Shown here: positions 7,878-16,648 of the stretch, piece after piece | Layout: each line of letters begins with the position of its first letter | How positions within the stretch are numbered: the first letter of the stretch is position 1 | DNA from: Candidatus Bathyarchaeota archaeon | GTDB taxonomy: Archaea > Thermoproteota > Bathyarchaeia > Bathyarchaeales > DTEX01 | DNA: 34,759 bases | Assembly: GCA_018396435.1 (NCBI GenBank) | Contig: JAGTRG010000010.1 | Location: forward strand, 1-34,759 | Reading direction: 5' to 3' | Notes under the pieces: model-generated | What the model saw: the letters and a program-made list of their open reading frames with translations, nothing else | The model's database searches: none | Told to the model about the DNA's origin: nothing | Position numbers and translations under genes: made by a program

Positions 7878-9305
7878 ATGGATGAAACGGAGAGTCTTTA
7901 TCAGGAGCGGTTAAAACGTTATTTAACAGCTATGCATAATGAAAAGCCGGATTGCATTCCAATCCGTCCGTTCGTTGCTGAATTTACCGCGAAGTATGCG
8001 GGTTACACATGCCAAGAGGTGACGCATGATTATAGAAAGGCTTTTGAAGCGGTGCTTAGATGCGCCGTAGATTTTGATTGGGATGCGATTGTGCCCAGCA
8101 TGGTTTATGTATGGACAGGCCTTACGCAAGCTCTTGGACTGAAATACTACGCTATTCCCGGCATTGACATACCTCCCGATACCCCATTTCAATATCTTGA
8201 GCCGCCTGAGGAGAGGGCGTTCATGAAACCGGCCGAGTATGATCTGCTCATAGATGACCCAACATCGTTTTTATACAACGTTTGGCTTCCACGGGTCTCA
8301 AGCGAGATAACATCCGAGGGGTTAGCCTCATATCGAAGCAAGCTTGCTCTTGTAAAAAGCGCTATGGCCATGAACGACTACTTTAATGCTTTAGGGCTGC
8401 AGGTGGAGAGGATGAGGCGGGAGGCGGGAATGGTATCAGCCATATCTGGGATTCTTAAGGCACCGCTTGACATAATTGCTGATAAGCTACGTGGGTATAT
8501 GGGTTTAATCAAGGATCTGCACAAGCAGCCTGGGAAGGTTCTTGAAGCTTGCGAGGCCCTCGCTCCTCACCTAACGAAGGCTGCGCTGATGACCGCTGAC
8601 CCGGAAAAGAAGGTGCCTGTGGCTTTTTGGATGCATAGGAGCTATGTGCCCTTCATAAGCATGAATCATTTTAACAATATTCATTGGCGCACCCTAAGAC
8701 CTATCATTGAAGAAATCTGGAGCCACGGGCATCAAGTACTTTTCTACGCTGAGGGAGATTGGACCCCGCATCTTGACAGATTCGCTGAGCTGCCTATGGG
8801 CAGCATAATCTTCCATATAGATAAAACCGATATTTCTGAGGCGCATAAGAAATTGAAAGACAAATTCTGCCTAAGTGGAGGAGTACCTAACTGGTTACTT
8901 TCCCTCGGAACCCCTGAAGAAGTGCGCCGCTACTGCCAGAAGGTAATTGATAGCTTGGCCTCAGAGGGCGGATACATAATGGACGCATCAGCTATCATTC
9001 AAAATGATGCAAAAACTGAGAATATTAAAGCGATGACTGAATTCACACGTAAATATGGCAAGTATCCTCTAGAAAAATCTCAAGTTTCAGAGCCCAAAAT
9101 TTCTCCCGATGAAAATGAGGATAAAAGTAGCAGCGAACCGTACTCTTCGAAATCAAGGGTTAAACCAGGCATATGTATTCCTTGGGAAGAGAAATGTAAA
9201 GAGTTACCGCGAATCTCTGGCGACGAAAATGTTTTTAAGAGGATCTGGGAGGAAATCGAGTCGTTTGGGTATCTATTCATTTGGCAGATTTTACTTTCCT
9301 TCTAA
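7878..9305 (+). CDS. Long uroporphyrinogen decarboxylase family protein
   Basis: At 475 residues this is well over the usual 340-380 for the family. The UROD-like region spans about residues 1-395 (RYLTAMHNEKPDCIPI at the start, YAEGDWTPHLDRFAELP, LSGGVPNWLLSLGTPEEV, EGGYIMDASAI). Residues about 395-475 are an added tail: a Ser/Glu/Lys-rich linker, then GICIPWEEKCKELPRI with two cysteines, ending IWQILLSF. The motif order follows the corrinoid methyltransferase-like branch, but the HSDG-type residues of the gene at 19-1089 are replaced by AEGDW. AGGAGTGA sits about 8 nt before the ATG. The reaction is unknown. Confidence 0.8.
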   Translation: MDETESLYQERLKRYLTAMHNEKPDCIPIRPFVAEFTAKYAGYTCQEVTHDYRKAFEAVLRCAVDFDWDAIVPSMVYVWTGLTQALGLKYYAIPGIDIPPDTPFQYLEPPEERAFMKPAEYDLLIDDPTSFLYNVWLPRVSSEITSEGLASYRSKLALVKSAMAMNDYFNALGLQVERMRREAGMVSAISGILKAPLDIIADKLRGYMGLIKDLHKQPGKVLEACEALAPHLTKAALMTADPEKKVPVAFWMHRSYVPFISMNHFNNIHWRTLRPIIEEIWSHGHQVLFYAEGDWTPHLDRFAELPMGSIIFHIDKTDISEAHKKLKDKFCLSGGVPNWLLSLGTPEEVRRYCQKVIDSLASEGGYIMDASAIIQNDAKTENIKAMTEFTRKYGKYPLEKSQVSEPKISPDENEDKSSSEPYSSKSRVKPGICIPWEEKCKELPRISGDENVFKRIWEEIESFGYLFIWQILLSF

Positions 9306-9354
9306 AAAGCCCGATGCTTGCTGCTACTCCATAGCCCCATTAATGCGGCTTAGG

Positions 9355-9472
9355 GGACCCTAAATATCCAGTAGGTCCGCTAGAACTGCTTGAACCTAGT
9401 GCCCTAATCTCCCGGCATCTTAGCCCCAGCAGCCTACTAGGTTCATTATCCCAATCCTATATGGGGATGGGA
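9355..9472. ncRNA. Candidate structured RNA between convergent genes
   Basis: Three stem-loops follow each other: GGACC/GGTCC (9355-9359 with 9374-9378), a perfect 9-bp GAACCTAGT/ACTAGGTTC (9392-9400 with 9436-9444), and TCCC-A-ATCC with GGAT-GGGA (9449-9472). The stretch looks richer in G and C than nearby intergenic DNA and has no convincing frame. It lies between a plus-strand UROD-family gene and a minus-strand isomerase gene, so it could be a shared 3' UTR or terminator, or an independent RNA. Strand is undetermined. Confidence 0.3.
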
Positions 9473-9577
9473 AGCATAAAAGTAAGAGGCGAGGCTGAGT
9501 AATAAAGAATTAAACTGCAAGCTAATGATTTTCAGAGATAAAAATATGGATGATTGAATTTAAGAGGATATTACATA

Positions 9578-10339
9578 TTATCGAATTATTGCCTTTAGAT
9601 TCTCTATGCATCTTTTTACGCATTCTAATGGTGGATAGGCGTATGTCTCCTGCTCGATGATGTACCATTCTGTGCCGCCTATGGTTTCACAGAGCTTTAA
9701 GACTTCCTTCCATCTCATTTCGCCCTCTCCGATTAATGCGTTTTCATTTTTTGAGGAATACTCTTTAAGGTGCACGGTTACACTTCGCCCAGGATAACGC
9801 CTAATAATGTTTAACACATCCTCCGGGCTTACCCCGCCATGCATCGCATTTCCAGTGTCTAGCTGCATTATTACTTCCGGCTTAGCTGCATCAAAGAATA
9901 TACACCAAGGAATCTCCCCGTTTATCGGTTTAAACTCGATTGCATGATTGTGGTATCCTATGCGCATCCCTTCGGGCTTAAGTTTATCAGCGATCTCATT
10001 CATCAATTCAGCGGTTTTAAGCCACGCTGACTTGGAGTTTCTCATTTCTTCAGGTAGCCATGGCACTATAAGATACCTATTGCCCAATATACGGTTAAAC
10101 TCTATTGTCTCCTTTAGTTTTTCACCGATAAGCGTGTCTATACCTATATGTGTTCCAGCCACTTCGAGACCTAAATCTTCAAGTATCTTTTTCAACTCAT
10201 CGGCTGTTCGACCGTAATATCCAGCAAACTCCACGCCTTCATAACCCATTTTGGCTACAGCCTCAAGAGTCCCCTTCAAATCGCGTGCGCAATCCTCACG
10301 AACAGACCATAATTGCAGAGCAATTTTTATCCTCGCCAT
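9578..10339 (-). CDS. Sugar phosphate isomerase/epimerase (xylose isomerase-like TIM barrel)
   Basis: The 253-residue protein has the pattern of COG1082: ALQLWSVRED at the N terminus, GYEGVEFAGYYG, EVAGTHIGIDTL, IGYHNHAIEF near residue 130, MQLDTGNAMHGG, VHLKEYS and IIEQE. His, Glu and Asp on successive strands would form a divalent-metal site for keto-aldose or epimerase chemistry. The ORF track starts at a GTG (10348). The ATG at 10339 is better because AGGTGA lies 5 nt before it. It is divergent from the Gfo/Idh/MocA gene, a common pairing in inositol or sugar catabolism; the substrate is not determined. Confidence 0.85.
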   Translation of the reverse strand: MARIKIALQLWSVREDCARDLKGTLEAVAKMGYEGVEFAGYYGRTADELKKILEDLGLEVAGTHIGIDTLIGEKLKETIEFNRILGNRYLIVPWLPEEMRNSKSAWLKTAELMNEIADKLKPEGMRIGYHNHAIEFKPINGEIPWCIFFDAAKPEVIMQLDTGNAMHGGVSPEDVLNIIRRYPGRSVTVHLKEYSSKNENALIGEGEMRWKEVLKLCETIGGTEWYIIEQETYAYPPLECVKRCIENLKAIIR

Positions 10340-10442
10340 GCATCTCACCTAAAGATAATTTCTTATAAAAGAATATTTATTTGTAGTCCTCATAATTATA
10401 AAAGCATTAAGAGCATAATCCTCAAATATGAAGGTGGTGTGG
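10340..10442. promoter_or_regulatory. Divergent promoter region, isomerase and dehydrogenase
   Basis: About 100 nt separate the two start codons. A TTTTATAAG box faces the minus-strand isomerase and an AATTATAAAAGC box faces the plus-strand dehydrogenase, each at a suitable distance for short leaders. Shared control of the two genes is plausible. Confidence 0.45.
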
Positions 10443-11495
10443 ATGAGTAAGATTTTAAATCTCGGCGTTATCGGAGTCGGCGTCATCGGCAGATCCCATC
10501 TTCAAGCATCCATGAACCAGAAGAATGCTAGGGTAATAGCAATAGCCGATATAAACAAGGAAGCCCTTAAATCGGCTGCGGAAAGGTTCAAGATTGAAAA
10601 ATGCTTCACCGACTACCATGAACTTTTAGCCTTAAAAGACTTAGACGCCGTTGTCGTTTCAACTCCCCCATTTAATCATGCTGAAATAACTTGCGACGCA
10701 GCTTCAGCTGGCAAACATGTCTTATGCGAGAAACCCATGGCCATGAATTCTAAAGAGGCTGCTAAAATGGTTGAGGCATGCAACAAGGCCGGCGTAAAAC
10801 TCGGCATCTGCAGCGCCAGATCAAGGTTAATGCCTCATGCTGAAATGGCTAAAGAATATATTTCCAGTGGCAAGCTAGGCCGAGTCTACTATACAAGGTT
10901 CACCAGTATCCGACGGAGAGGGCGGCCCGGCATAGACATACTGAAAGAATCCAAATGGTTCTTAGATTCATCTAAGGCTGGCGGAGGCGCGCTGATGGAT
11001 ATCGGTTGCTATGACGTTGATCTCATGTTGTATCTGCTTGAAGATTTAAAACCGCTCTCTGTAAGCGCTATTACATTTAGAGGTGTTGGTGGAAGACTTA
11101 AGCTGGAAGCAAAATACGATGTGGAGGAGCACTCATCAGTTTTTGTTAGATTTAAGGATGGCTTAGCCTCATCTTTTGAGACAACGTGGGCAGCAAACCT
11201 CAACCCCTATCAAGAAGTGCTTATATTTGGTTCTAAAGGCGGGCTGATGCTTAACAGGCTTAGCCCATTCACCTATTTCAGCGAGAAGGATGGCAGAGGC
11301 ATGGCCTTATCCTACGATTTATCCATTGATTGGGGGTTAATTCAAAGTCTCCTAATCGAGGATTTTGCTAGGGCATGCTTAGAGGATAAGCCTCCAAAAA
11401 CCCCCGGCGAAGACGGCTTAAAAGTTATGCAGATAATTGAAATGGCTTATAAATCAGCCAGGTTGAATAGGGAAGTAAAAATAGACGAGATATGA
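10443..11495 (+). CDS. Gfo/Idh/MocA family NAD(P)-dependent oxidoreductase
   Basis: The 350-residue protein starts with a Rossmann fingerprint (LGVIGVGVIGRSH), has VVVSTPPFNHAE and the family hallmark CEKPMA near residue 97, where Lys and Pro contact nicotinamide and substrate. GGGALMDIGCYDVDL near residue 185 holds the general-acid histidine region, here with Cys-Tyr-Asp where many members have DxxxH. The C-terminal half is the usual beta-sheet dimerisation domain. The ORF begins at 10428, but AAGGTGGTG immediately upstream favours the ATG at 10443. It likely oxidises a sugar or cyclitol, possibly the product or substrate of the divergent isomerase. Confidence 0.87.
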   Translation: MSKILNLGVIGVGVIGRSHLQASMNQKNARVIAIADINKEALKSAAERFKIEKCFTDYHELLALKDLDAVVVSTPPFNHAEITCDAASAGKHVLCEKPMAMNSKEAAKMVEACNKAGVKLGICSARSRLMPHAEMAKEYISSGKLGRVYYTRFTSIRRRGRPGIDILKESKWFLDSSKAGGGALMDIGCYDVDLMLYLLEDLKPLSVSAITFRGVGGRLKLEAKYDVEEHSSVFVRFKDGLASSFETTWAANLNPYQEVLIFGSKGGLMLNRLSPFTYFSEKDGRGMALSYDLSIDWGLIQSLLIEDFARACLEDKPPKTPGEDGLKVMQIIEMAYKSARLNREVKIDEI

Positions 11496-11533
11496 TCAGA
11501 AAACCTCGCTTTATTCGCTTCTTCCATTAAATA

Positions 11534-11548
11534 TTTTTTTATTTTTTC
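11534..11548 (+). terminator. T-rich terminator after the oxidoreductase
   Basis: A T7 and a T6 run separated by one A lie about 40 nt past the stop codon and before the ABC exporter operon. They have the form of an archaeal poly-T terminator. Confidence 0.5.
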
Positions 11549-11604
11549 CAAAAAGTTTTTGGGCATGTAAAACTGTTAATTATTACCTTCAGAGGCAGTA
11601 TCTA

Positions 11605-12603
11605 ATGGACCTTGCCGTTCAGATTAATGATCTTGTTAAAGTTTATGATGGTAAAGTAAGAGCCTTAGATGGGGTTAACTTAACCGTTGAGACCGGCAAA
11701 TCCTTCGCACTGCTGGGGCCTAACGGCGCTGGAAAGACCACGCTGATGAGAATTCTGACAACTCAAATTAAGCCCACATCGGGAGAAGCCCACGTTTTCG
11801 GCCTTAATGTTGTTCATGAGGGAAGTAAGGTTAGAGAACTGATAAGTTATATTCCGCAGGAAATGAGCGTCTGGACGGATATTAGCGGTTACGAGAATCT
11901 TTTAGTATATGCAAAAATTTTTGACATACCGCATCATGAAAGGGAAAAACTGATCCATGAAGCGCTGGAAAATATGGGTCTTATTGGTGTTAAAGATGAT
12001 CTGGTTAGAACGTATTCCGGCGGGATGATAAGGAGACTTGAAATAGCATGCGCCATGCTCATTAAACCGAGAATTATGTTTTTAGATGAGCCCACTATTG
12101 GTTTAGACCCCGCGGCCAGAAAGGCTGTTTGGGAGAGGCTTAATGTTTTCAAAAAGGATTATGAGGTAACGATATTTTTTAATACGCACTATATGGATGA
12201 GGCTGACTTATATGCGGATGAGATAGCTATCATTAGCCAGGGAAAAATAGTGGCGAGGGGCACAAGCGAGGGCCTTAAGCATTCGTTAGGTGGCGAACTC
12301 ATAACATTCACTGTGGAAAAAATCCCTATTAACGCTGAAAACCTTGGAGAGATACGGAAACTGCATTTTGTTAAAGACATATCTATCGAAGACACGAGCA
12401 TAAGCATACTTGTTCATAATGCAGAGGATTCATTACCCTACATCATGGACGTTCTGAGAAATGAAAGAATGCCTGTGAGCAAGGTTTCCATATCTAAGCC
12501 CACTCTAGACGATGTTTTCTTAAAGTACGCTGGAATGAGGTTTGAAGAAAAAGGCAGAATCAGCGATGTGGTGCATACTAGACGTATGATTAGGAGGGGA
12601 TGA
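11605..12603 (+). CDS. ABC-2 type transporter ATP-binding protein
   Basis: The 332-residue ATPase has Walker A GPNGAGKTT near residue 38, Q-loop IPQEM, signature YSGGM (the form common in DrrA/CcmA-type exporters), Walker B IMFLDEPTIGLD and the switch histidine in NTHYMDEAD. A C-terminal extension past residue 220 (IVARGTSEGLK, then a small alpha/beta region ending PTLDDVFLKYAG) is typical of the drug/polysaccharide exporter group. It precedes and overlaps its permease gene, giving a two-gene export operon. The exported molecule cannot be inferred. Confidence 0.88.
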   Translation: MDLAVQINDLVKVYDGKVRALDGVNLTVETGKSFALLGPNGAGKTTLMRILTTQIKPTSGEAHVFGLNVVHEGSKVRELISYIPQEMSVWTDISGYENLLVYAKIFDIPHHEREKLIHEALENMGLIGVKDDLVRTYSGGMIRRLEIACAMLIKPRIMFLDEPTIGLDPAARKAVWERLNVFKKDYEVTIFFNTHYMDEADLYADEIAIISQGKIVARGTSEGLKHSLGGELITFTVEKIPINAENLGEIRKLHFVKDISIEDTSISILVHNAEDSLPYIMDVLRNERMPVSKVSISKPTLDDVFLKYAGMRFEEKGRISDVVHTRRMIRRG

Positions 12604-12605
12604 GA

Positions 12606-13370
12606 ATGTTAAAAGCCCTGAAAAATATGCTGGTTATGATCGAACTTGAAATGAGAAGGTTGTGGCATGACAGGACGGAAATATATTCGAGGGCAATTCA
12701 GCCGATCCTTTGGATGACGATATATGGTCCAGTAATGGGCAGTGCTAGAGCTATACCAACAGGCGGAGTGCCGTATACAGATTTCATCACACCAGGCGTT
12801 ATGATACAAACAACAACCTTCGTCAGCATACTCTATGGGTTAACAATGGTATGGGAGCGGGACTCAGGCATTCTGAAGAAACTGCTCGTTACACCAGCGC
12901 CTAGATATTCCGTTGTGGTTGGCAGATCCATGGCTTCAGGCGTGAGGGCAATATTTCAGGCCTTAATAATCTTGCCAATAGCCTTTGCTATCGGCGTAAG
13001 GTTCGTGCCAAATCCAACCTATTTCCTTCTAGCCCTTATAGTAATATTTTTTGCTTCCGGAGGGTTCGCAGCAACCTCGATTCTCATAGCTTCCTTTATG
13101 AAGACCAGAGAAAGATTTATGGGTATAGGTCAAGCAATCACCATGCCCCTCTTCTTTGCAAGTAACGCTTTATATCCGCTTCAGATGATGCCGTCAATAC
13201 TTAGGGAATTCTCAGCATATAACCCCCTAAGCTATGTTGTTGACGCTGTAAGAGGGTTGCTGATAACAGGAAACCTCTCAAGCCTTCTAATAGATCTTGT
13301 TGCAATAGCAATTTTCAACATTACAATGTTCACTCTGGCTTCAGTGAGCTTACGCCGCATAATTGAGTGA
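12606..13370 (+). CDS. ABC-2 type transporter permease
   Basis: This integral membrane protein of 254 residues has about six hydrophobic segments and the ABC-2 family stretch YNPLSYVVDAVRGLL near residue 213, preceded by FFASNALYPL. Both are characteristic of DrrB-like permeases. The ORF track starts at 12600, directly against an AGGAGGGG ribosome site. The ATG at 12606 leaves about 6 nt of spacing and is preferred. Its ribosome site lies inside the end of the ATPase gene, so translation of the two is coupled. Confidence 0.88.
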   Translation: MLKALKNMLVMIELEMRRLWHDRTEIYSRAIQPILWMTIYGPVMGSARAIPTGGVPYTDFITPGVMIQTTTFVSILYGLTMVWERDSGILKKLLVTPAPRYSVVVGRSMASGVRAIFQALIILPIAFAIGVRFVPNPTYFLLALIVIFFASGGFAATSILIASFMKTRERFMGIGQAITMPLFFASNALYPLQMMPSILREFSAYNPLSYVVDAVRGLLITGNLSSLLIDLVAIAIFNITMFTLASVSLRRIIE

Positions 13371-13396
13371 GGTCGCCACCGAGAAGATATTAACTG

Positions 13397-14125
13397 TCAG
13401 GAGAAAACCGCCCTTAATGCAACCACCATATTCCTTGCCGAGATTAAAAGGACCGTTATAGAAGCCGTGCAAAGTACTATGAACAGAAAATATCTATACG
13501 GTCTTTCGGGGGATAGCCATTTAGTAACCTTTAATCTCAAGAATGGAATCATAAAGGGCACTTTCCCACAGTATTTACCGTATTCCTCACTGTAAGTTTT
13601 AAGTAAGGTTCTCTCCTCTAGGCTCGCTAATATCAGATAGCCGAATAAGAGAGTTAACCATGCTATAAGTGAGGCCGGCCTGAGGGATCTAATTGATATC
13701 CCAAGCGTCAAAATAATTATTCCTAAATATTGCGGGTGTCTAACAACCCCATAAATTCCATGCGTGATTAAACCCTTCTTCAGGTTTTTTAACCATGTGA
13801 CGAACGCTATAATGAAGATGAGTAAGCCGGCAACTAAAAGGGAGAAATCTAAAATTCCCCACCCGAAAAGTGATGGAAGAAAAATATTGTCTTCTACCCG
13901 AAAGATGTAAGTTAGCCAATATAGACTTTCGCCGGGATGGAATGGATCAGGTATATCCTTCAGAAGAGTCCAGGGATATGTGAGAATAAAATAGGCGCCG
14001 AATGGTAAAAACATTATGAAAAACAGCGGATTAAAAATTACCGTTATTGAGGGCACGATATTCAGTAAGGCTAAAATTCCCGCCAAGATTCTATGCAGCA
14101 TGCTTTTGAACTTCAACTTTTTCAC
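13397..14125 (-). CDS. Isoprenylcysteine carboxyl methyltransferase-like membrane protein
   Basis: The 242-residue protein has about six hydrophobic helices. Between the later ones is the SAM-binding signature of the ICMT/phospholipid methyltransferase group, GIYGVVRHPQYLGIIILTLG (residues about 124-143), followed by LEERTLLKTYSEEYGKYCGKVPFMIP. These proteins methylate isoprenoid or lipid substrates at the membrane; in archaea the substrate is usually unknown. The start is a GTG with a weak ribosome site, and an internal ATG at codon 9 is an alternative. It converges with the ABC-2 permease gene. Confidence 0.8.
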   Translation of the reverse strand: MKKLKFKSMLHRILAGILALLNIVPSITVIFNPLFFIMFLPFGAYFILTYPWTLLKDIPDPFHPGESLYWLTYIFRVEDNIFLPSLFGWGILDFSLLVAGLLIFIIAFVTWLKNLKKGLITHGIYGVVRHPQYLGIIILTLGISIRSLRPASLIAWLTLLFGYLILASLEERTLLKTYSEEYGKYCGKVPFMIPFLRLKVTKWLSPERPYRYFLFIVLCTASITVLLISARNMVVALRAVFS

Positions 14126-14233
14126 CAGAGTCTTTAAGCGTACTTCTTCTATAATGGTAGGAGGGATAATATTAAACTATAGATTAGAACAGCGTTTAAA
14201 AATGAAAAAGAACTTGACATCGATTTCATTTTG

Positions 14234-14503
14234 CTAAATGATCCCGGTTGCGGATTCACCCAGCACGTTTTTTCTCATCTTTCTTCTAAGCCAGGCAACA
14301 ATAAATTCCTCAATCCTTTCTTTGTTGTATGGATCTTGCCAAGCGCTTTCAAGCGCTTCGCAAACATTCAGCCCGCCAGCCAGGCCAAAATAGTTTAGCA
14401 GCTCCATATAGAGGCGGTCTTTCTCGGATTCGCTGAGGCTGACTCTGAGTCCGCTTTTACTTAAAACTTCATTAAGCATTAATGTGAAGATTAGCCTGCT
14501 CAT
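14234..14503 (-). CDS. Small hypothetical protein downstream of PEPCK
   Basis: I do not recognise this 89-residue protein. It is helical and charged, with a hydrophobic N terminus (SRLIFTLMLNEVL) and a basic WLRRKMRKN segment near the end. The ORF track starts at a GTG (14518). I place the start at the ATG 15 nt inside, which has GGGGTG about 10 nt upstream. It follows the PEPCK stop codon by 44 nt on the same strand and may be co-transcribed, but nothing links it functionally. Confidence 0.5.
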   Translation of the reverse strand: MSRLIFTLMLNEVLSKSGLRVSLSESEKDRLYMELLNYFGLAGGLNVCEALESAWQDPYNKERIEEFIVAWLRRKMRKNVLGESATGII

Positions 14504-14547
14504 CCTTAAACACCCCACCCAACTAAAATAATGGTGGAAAGGGGGGA

Positions 14548-16464
14548 TTAAAGTTTTACTTCAACTAACAATTCTTCCTTAAATCTGTCTGGCGGTATAT
14601 AGTTTCCGAAGAGCTCCCTAGCCTTAATTAAGCGCTTGGCTTGTTCATCCAATATTTGAAAGAGCTCCTCTGGCGTGTCTGAGACCTGGGTTGTCCAAAA
14701 CTCCTTCACCCGCTCAATTTTACGCAGATTTTCTGGAACGCGTATAGTGAACTGTCTCATATAATCCTCCTTTGTATATTTTCTATTCAGCACTCGCATA
14801 AATAGGTCAGCCAGATCCTCATATTTTGGGATTAGACCGGTTGGAGTCTCTATGGCGCCCACATCATTATGCACGCGGAGTTCTATCCACTTCGCCCAGA
14901 CATGCTTATCTCTACGGTCATTTAGGAACTCACCAGTTTTTAAGTCGCGCAGAAAGTAGTTTGCTCCAAATATTAATGGCGGCTTCTTAAGGCGCTTACC
15001 AAACTCCAGATAATGCTTTACGTATCGACCGAGCGGTATGGAAACAAAGTCTTGTATGCTCATCACGTTTATTTCATATTTGCCCTTCTCCTCAGTTATG
15101 GCGAACGTTGTCTCAGTCTCCAACGAAGCTCCATAAGCGATTATCCCGTGTTCCCAGCTGAAAGCCTGCTGTATGGGCACGTAAGCCCTATAATCGCGGC
15201 CCCCATATATTATGGCGCCCAACTCAACTCCTAAAGGATTATCTAATTCCGGATCGCAGTTTGGCAATGCTTTAAGGGATATCGTGTAGCGGGCGTTCTC
15301 ACTTGCTGGAGGTATCTCTTTACCATTTAATCCCACCTTACCTTTAAACCATCTTCCAGAGAAATTTACTCCCTCATCTGGAAGATTGCATCCCATGCCG
15401 AGCCACCATGGCTTAGCATCTTTAATCAGGGCATTTGAGAATATTATCTCGTTTGGGCTATTAAGCAAATTATAAATTAGCGGATCATCAGTCGGGTTAA
15501 TGTTTTGAAGAATGCCGAAGATTCCGGCTTCAGCATTTACTGCCCGGCAGACCCCATCGATATTGCGTACATAGGCGATGTCGTCAGCAAGTATTGTTTC
15601 CCCCGGAAGCATAGCCGTTGAGGTTTTACCGCATGCGCTTGGAAAGGCCCCTCCAATATAAGTTTTCCTACAGCCTGGACCATGAACGCCCATTATCATA
15701 AAGTGCTCTGCAAGCCAACCCTCCCGATAGGCTTTGCAAATTGCCAGGCGCAGCGCGAGCTTCTTGAAGCCCACGGAGTTGCCAGCGTATTGGGTATTAA
15801 CGCTATAGACAGTGTTTGTCAAGTAATCAATGTAGATGCGCTTCTTATCATGATCAATGCTTATCATCCTCTCATTCATCCTTCCAGCCGAATGTAAAGT
15901 CTTAAAGAAGTCAGTGTCGACGCTCACATTGAGAAAAGTCTCATAGCCGCTTCTATAAAGTAGGCTTACAGAATGGGCTACATACCAAGAATCCGTGCAC
16001 TCCATACATGGAATCGTGAATATGGAGTTGGCTGGGCCCAGAATTAGGAACCTGACTATCATTGTACGCCCAGCCATCGAACCCCTAAGCAGATTCAAAA
16101 TCTCATTTAACCCCTCATCCCTATCAATCTGCTTTAGAGCTGGGCTTAAAGAATTTCCCTTAGGAACAAGAAACTTTGTTATCTCGCGATCTCGCCCTTG
16201 ATCATAGTATCCATCGAAATGATAAGTGTGTCCAGGCGTCGCTAAGGCAGCGCACTCCTCACCGCTGGCAATCGCCATATGCTTAATATGCGCAATCTCA
16301 TCAGGCGTGTCGCTGCAGATAAAGATGTCTTTGGGATTGCAGAGCTCAGCAGCTTCAGCAACGAACTGGTGGACTTTGGGGTTAGGTATCGCACGCAGCT
16401 TCTCGAAGTTATCCCAATCCATTCTGTGCTTTAGTGCTTCTAGGTATATGTTTATCCTCTGCAT
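14548..16464 (-). CDS. pckG: Phosphoenolpyruvate carboxykinase (GTP)
   Basis: The 638-residue length and the P-loop FPSACGKTSTAM (residues about 278-289) identify the GTP-dependent family, which interconverts oxaloacetate plus GTP and PEP plus CO2. Other landmarks are CSDTPDEIAHI, the active-site Cys within that P-loop, the metal-binding ILADDIAYVRN, and NYFLRDLKTGEF. This is the archaeal form, slightly longer than bacterial PckG. It links pyruvate/PEP and the C4 pool for gluconeogenesis or carbon fixation. The upstream GAGGAGG is about 14 nt from the ATG, longer than ideal. It has its own TATA box and a leader of roughly 90 nt after thi4. Confidence 0.95.
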   Translation of the reverse strand: MQRINIYLEALKHRMDWDNFEKLRAIPNPKVHQFVAEAAELCNPKDIFICSDTPDEIAHIKHMAIASGEECAALATPGHTYHFDGYYDQGRDREITKFLVPKGNSLSPALKQIDRDEGLNEILNLLRGSMAGRTMIVRFLILGPANSIFTIPCMECTDSWYVAHSVSLLYRSGYETFLNVSVDTDFFKTLHSAGRMNERMISIDHDKKRIYIDYLTNTVYSVNTQYAGNSVGFKKLALRLAICKAYREGWLAEHFMIMGVHGPGCRKTYIGGAFPSACGKTSTAMLPGETILADDIAYVRNIDGVCRAVNAEAGIFGILQNINPTDDPLIYNLLNSPNEIIFSNALIKDAKPWWLGMGCNLPDEGVNFSGRWFKGKVGLNGKEIPPASENARYTISLKALPNCDPELDNPLGVELGAIIYGGRDYRAYVPIQQAFSWEHGIIAYGASLETETTFAITEEKGKYEINVMSIQDFVSIPLGRYVKHYLEFGKRLKKPPLIFGANYFLRDLKTGEFLNDRRDKHVWAKWIELRVHNDVGAIETPTGLIPKYEDLADLFMRVLNRKYTKEDYMRQFTIRVPENLRKIERVKEFWTTQVSDTPEELFQILDEQAKRLIKARELFGNYIPPDRFKEELLVEVKL

Positions 16465-16585
16465 TTCTCTAATTCTATCCTCCTCTTCTCCGGGGGATCC
16501 TTAAATCAGCCTCCTGTTCACCATCTCCAGATTTTGCCCGCCGAGTTCACCTAGTCTCCTATGATTATGAGAGCATGTATATAAA
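16465..16585 (-). promoter_or_regulatory. PEPCK promoter and long leader with short upstream frames
   Basis: A TATA-like TTTATATAC (16577-16585) predicts a start near 16555, leaving about 90 nt untranslated. Within it are two tiny frames: GTG at 16550 (10 codons plus stop, encoding VNSAGKIWRW, with AGGAG 5 nt upstream) and ATG at 16524 (MVNRRLI). Either could affect translation of pckG; no test is possible here. Confidence 0.35.
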
Positions 16586-16648
16586 TTTTACTTAAATCGA
16601 TAAATAATTACGAAAAACGTAAAATTTGACCATGACCCTAAAATTGAA

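Noticed and set aside
9109-9363. 84-aa ORF at the end of the long UROD gene, considered as a frameshifted continuation
   Set aside because: Its sequence has no domain likeness, and the main frame reads through conserved-looking residues to its own stop at 9305.
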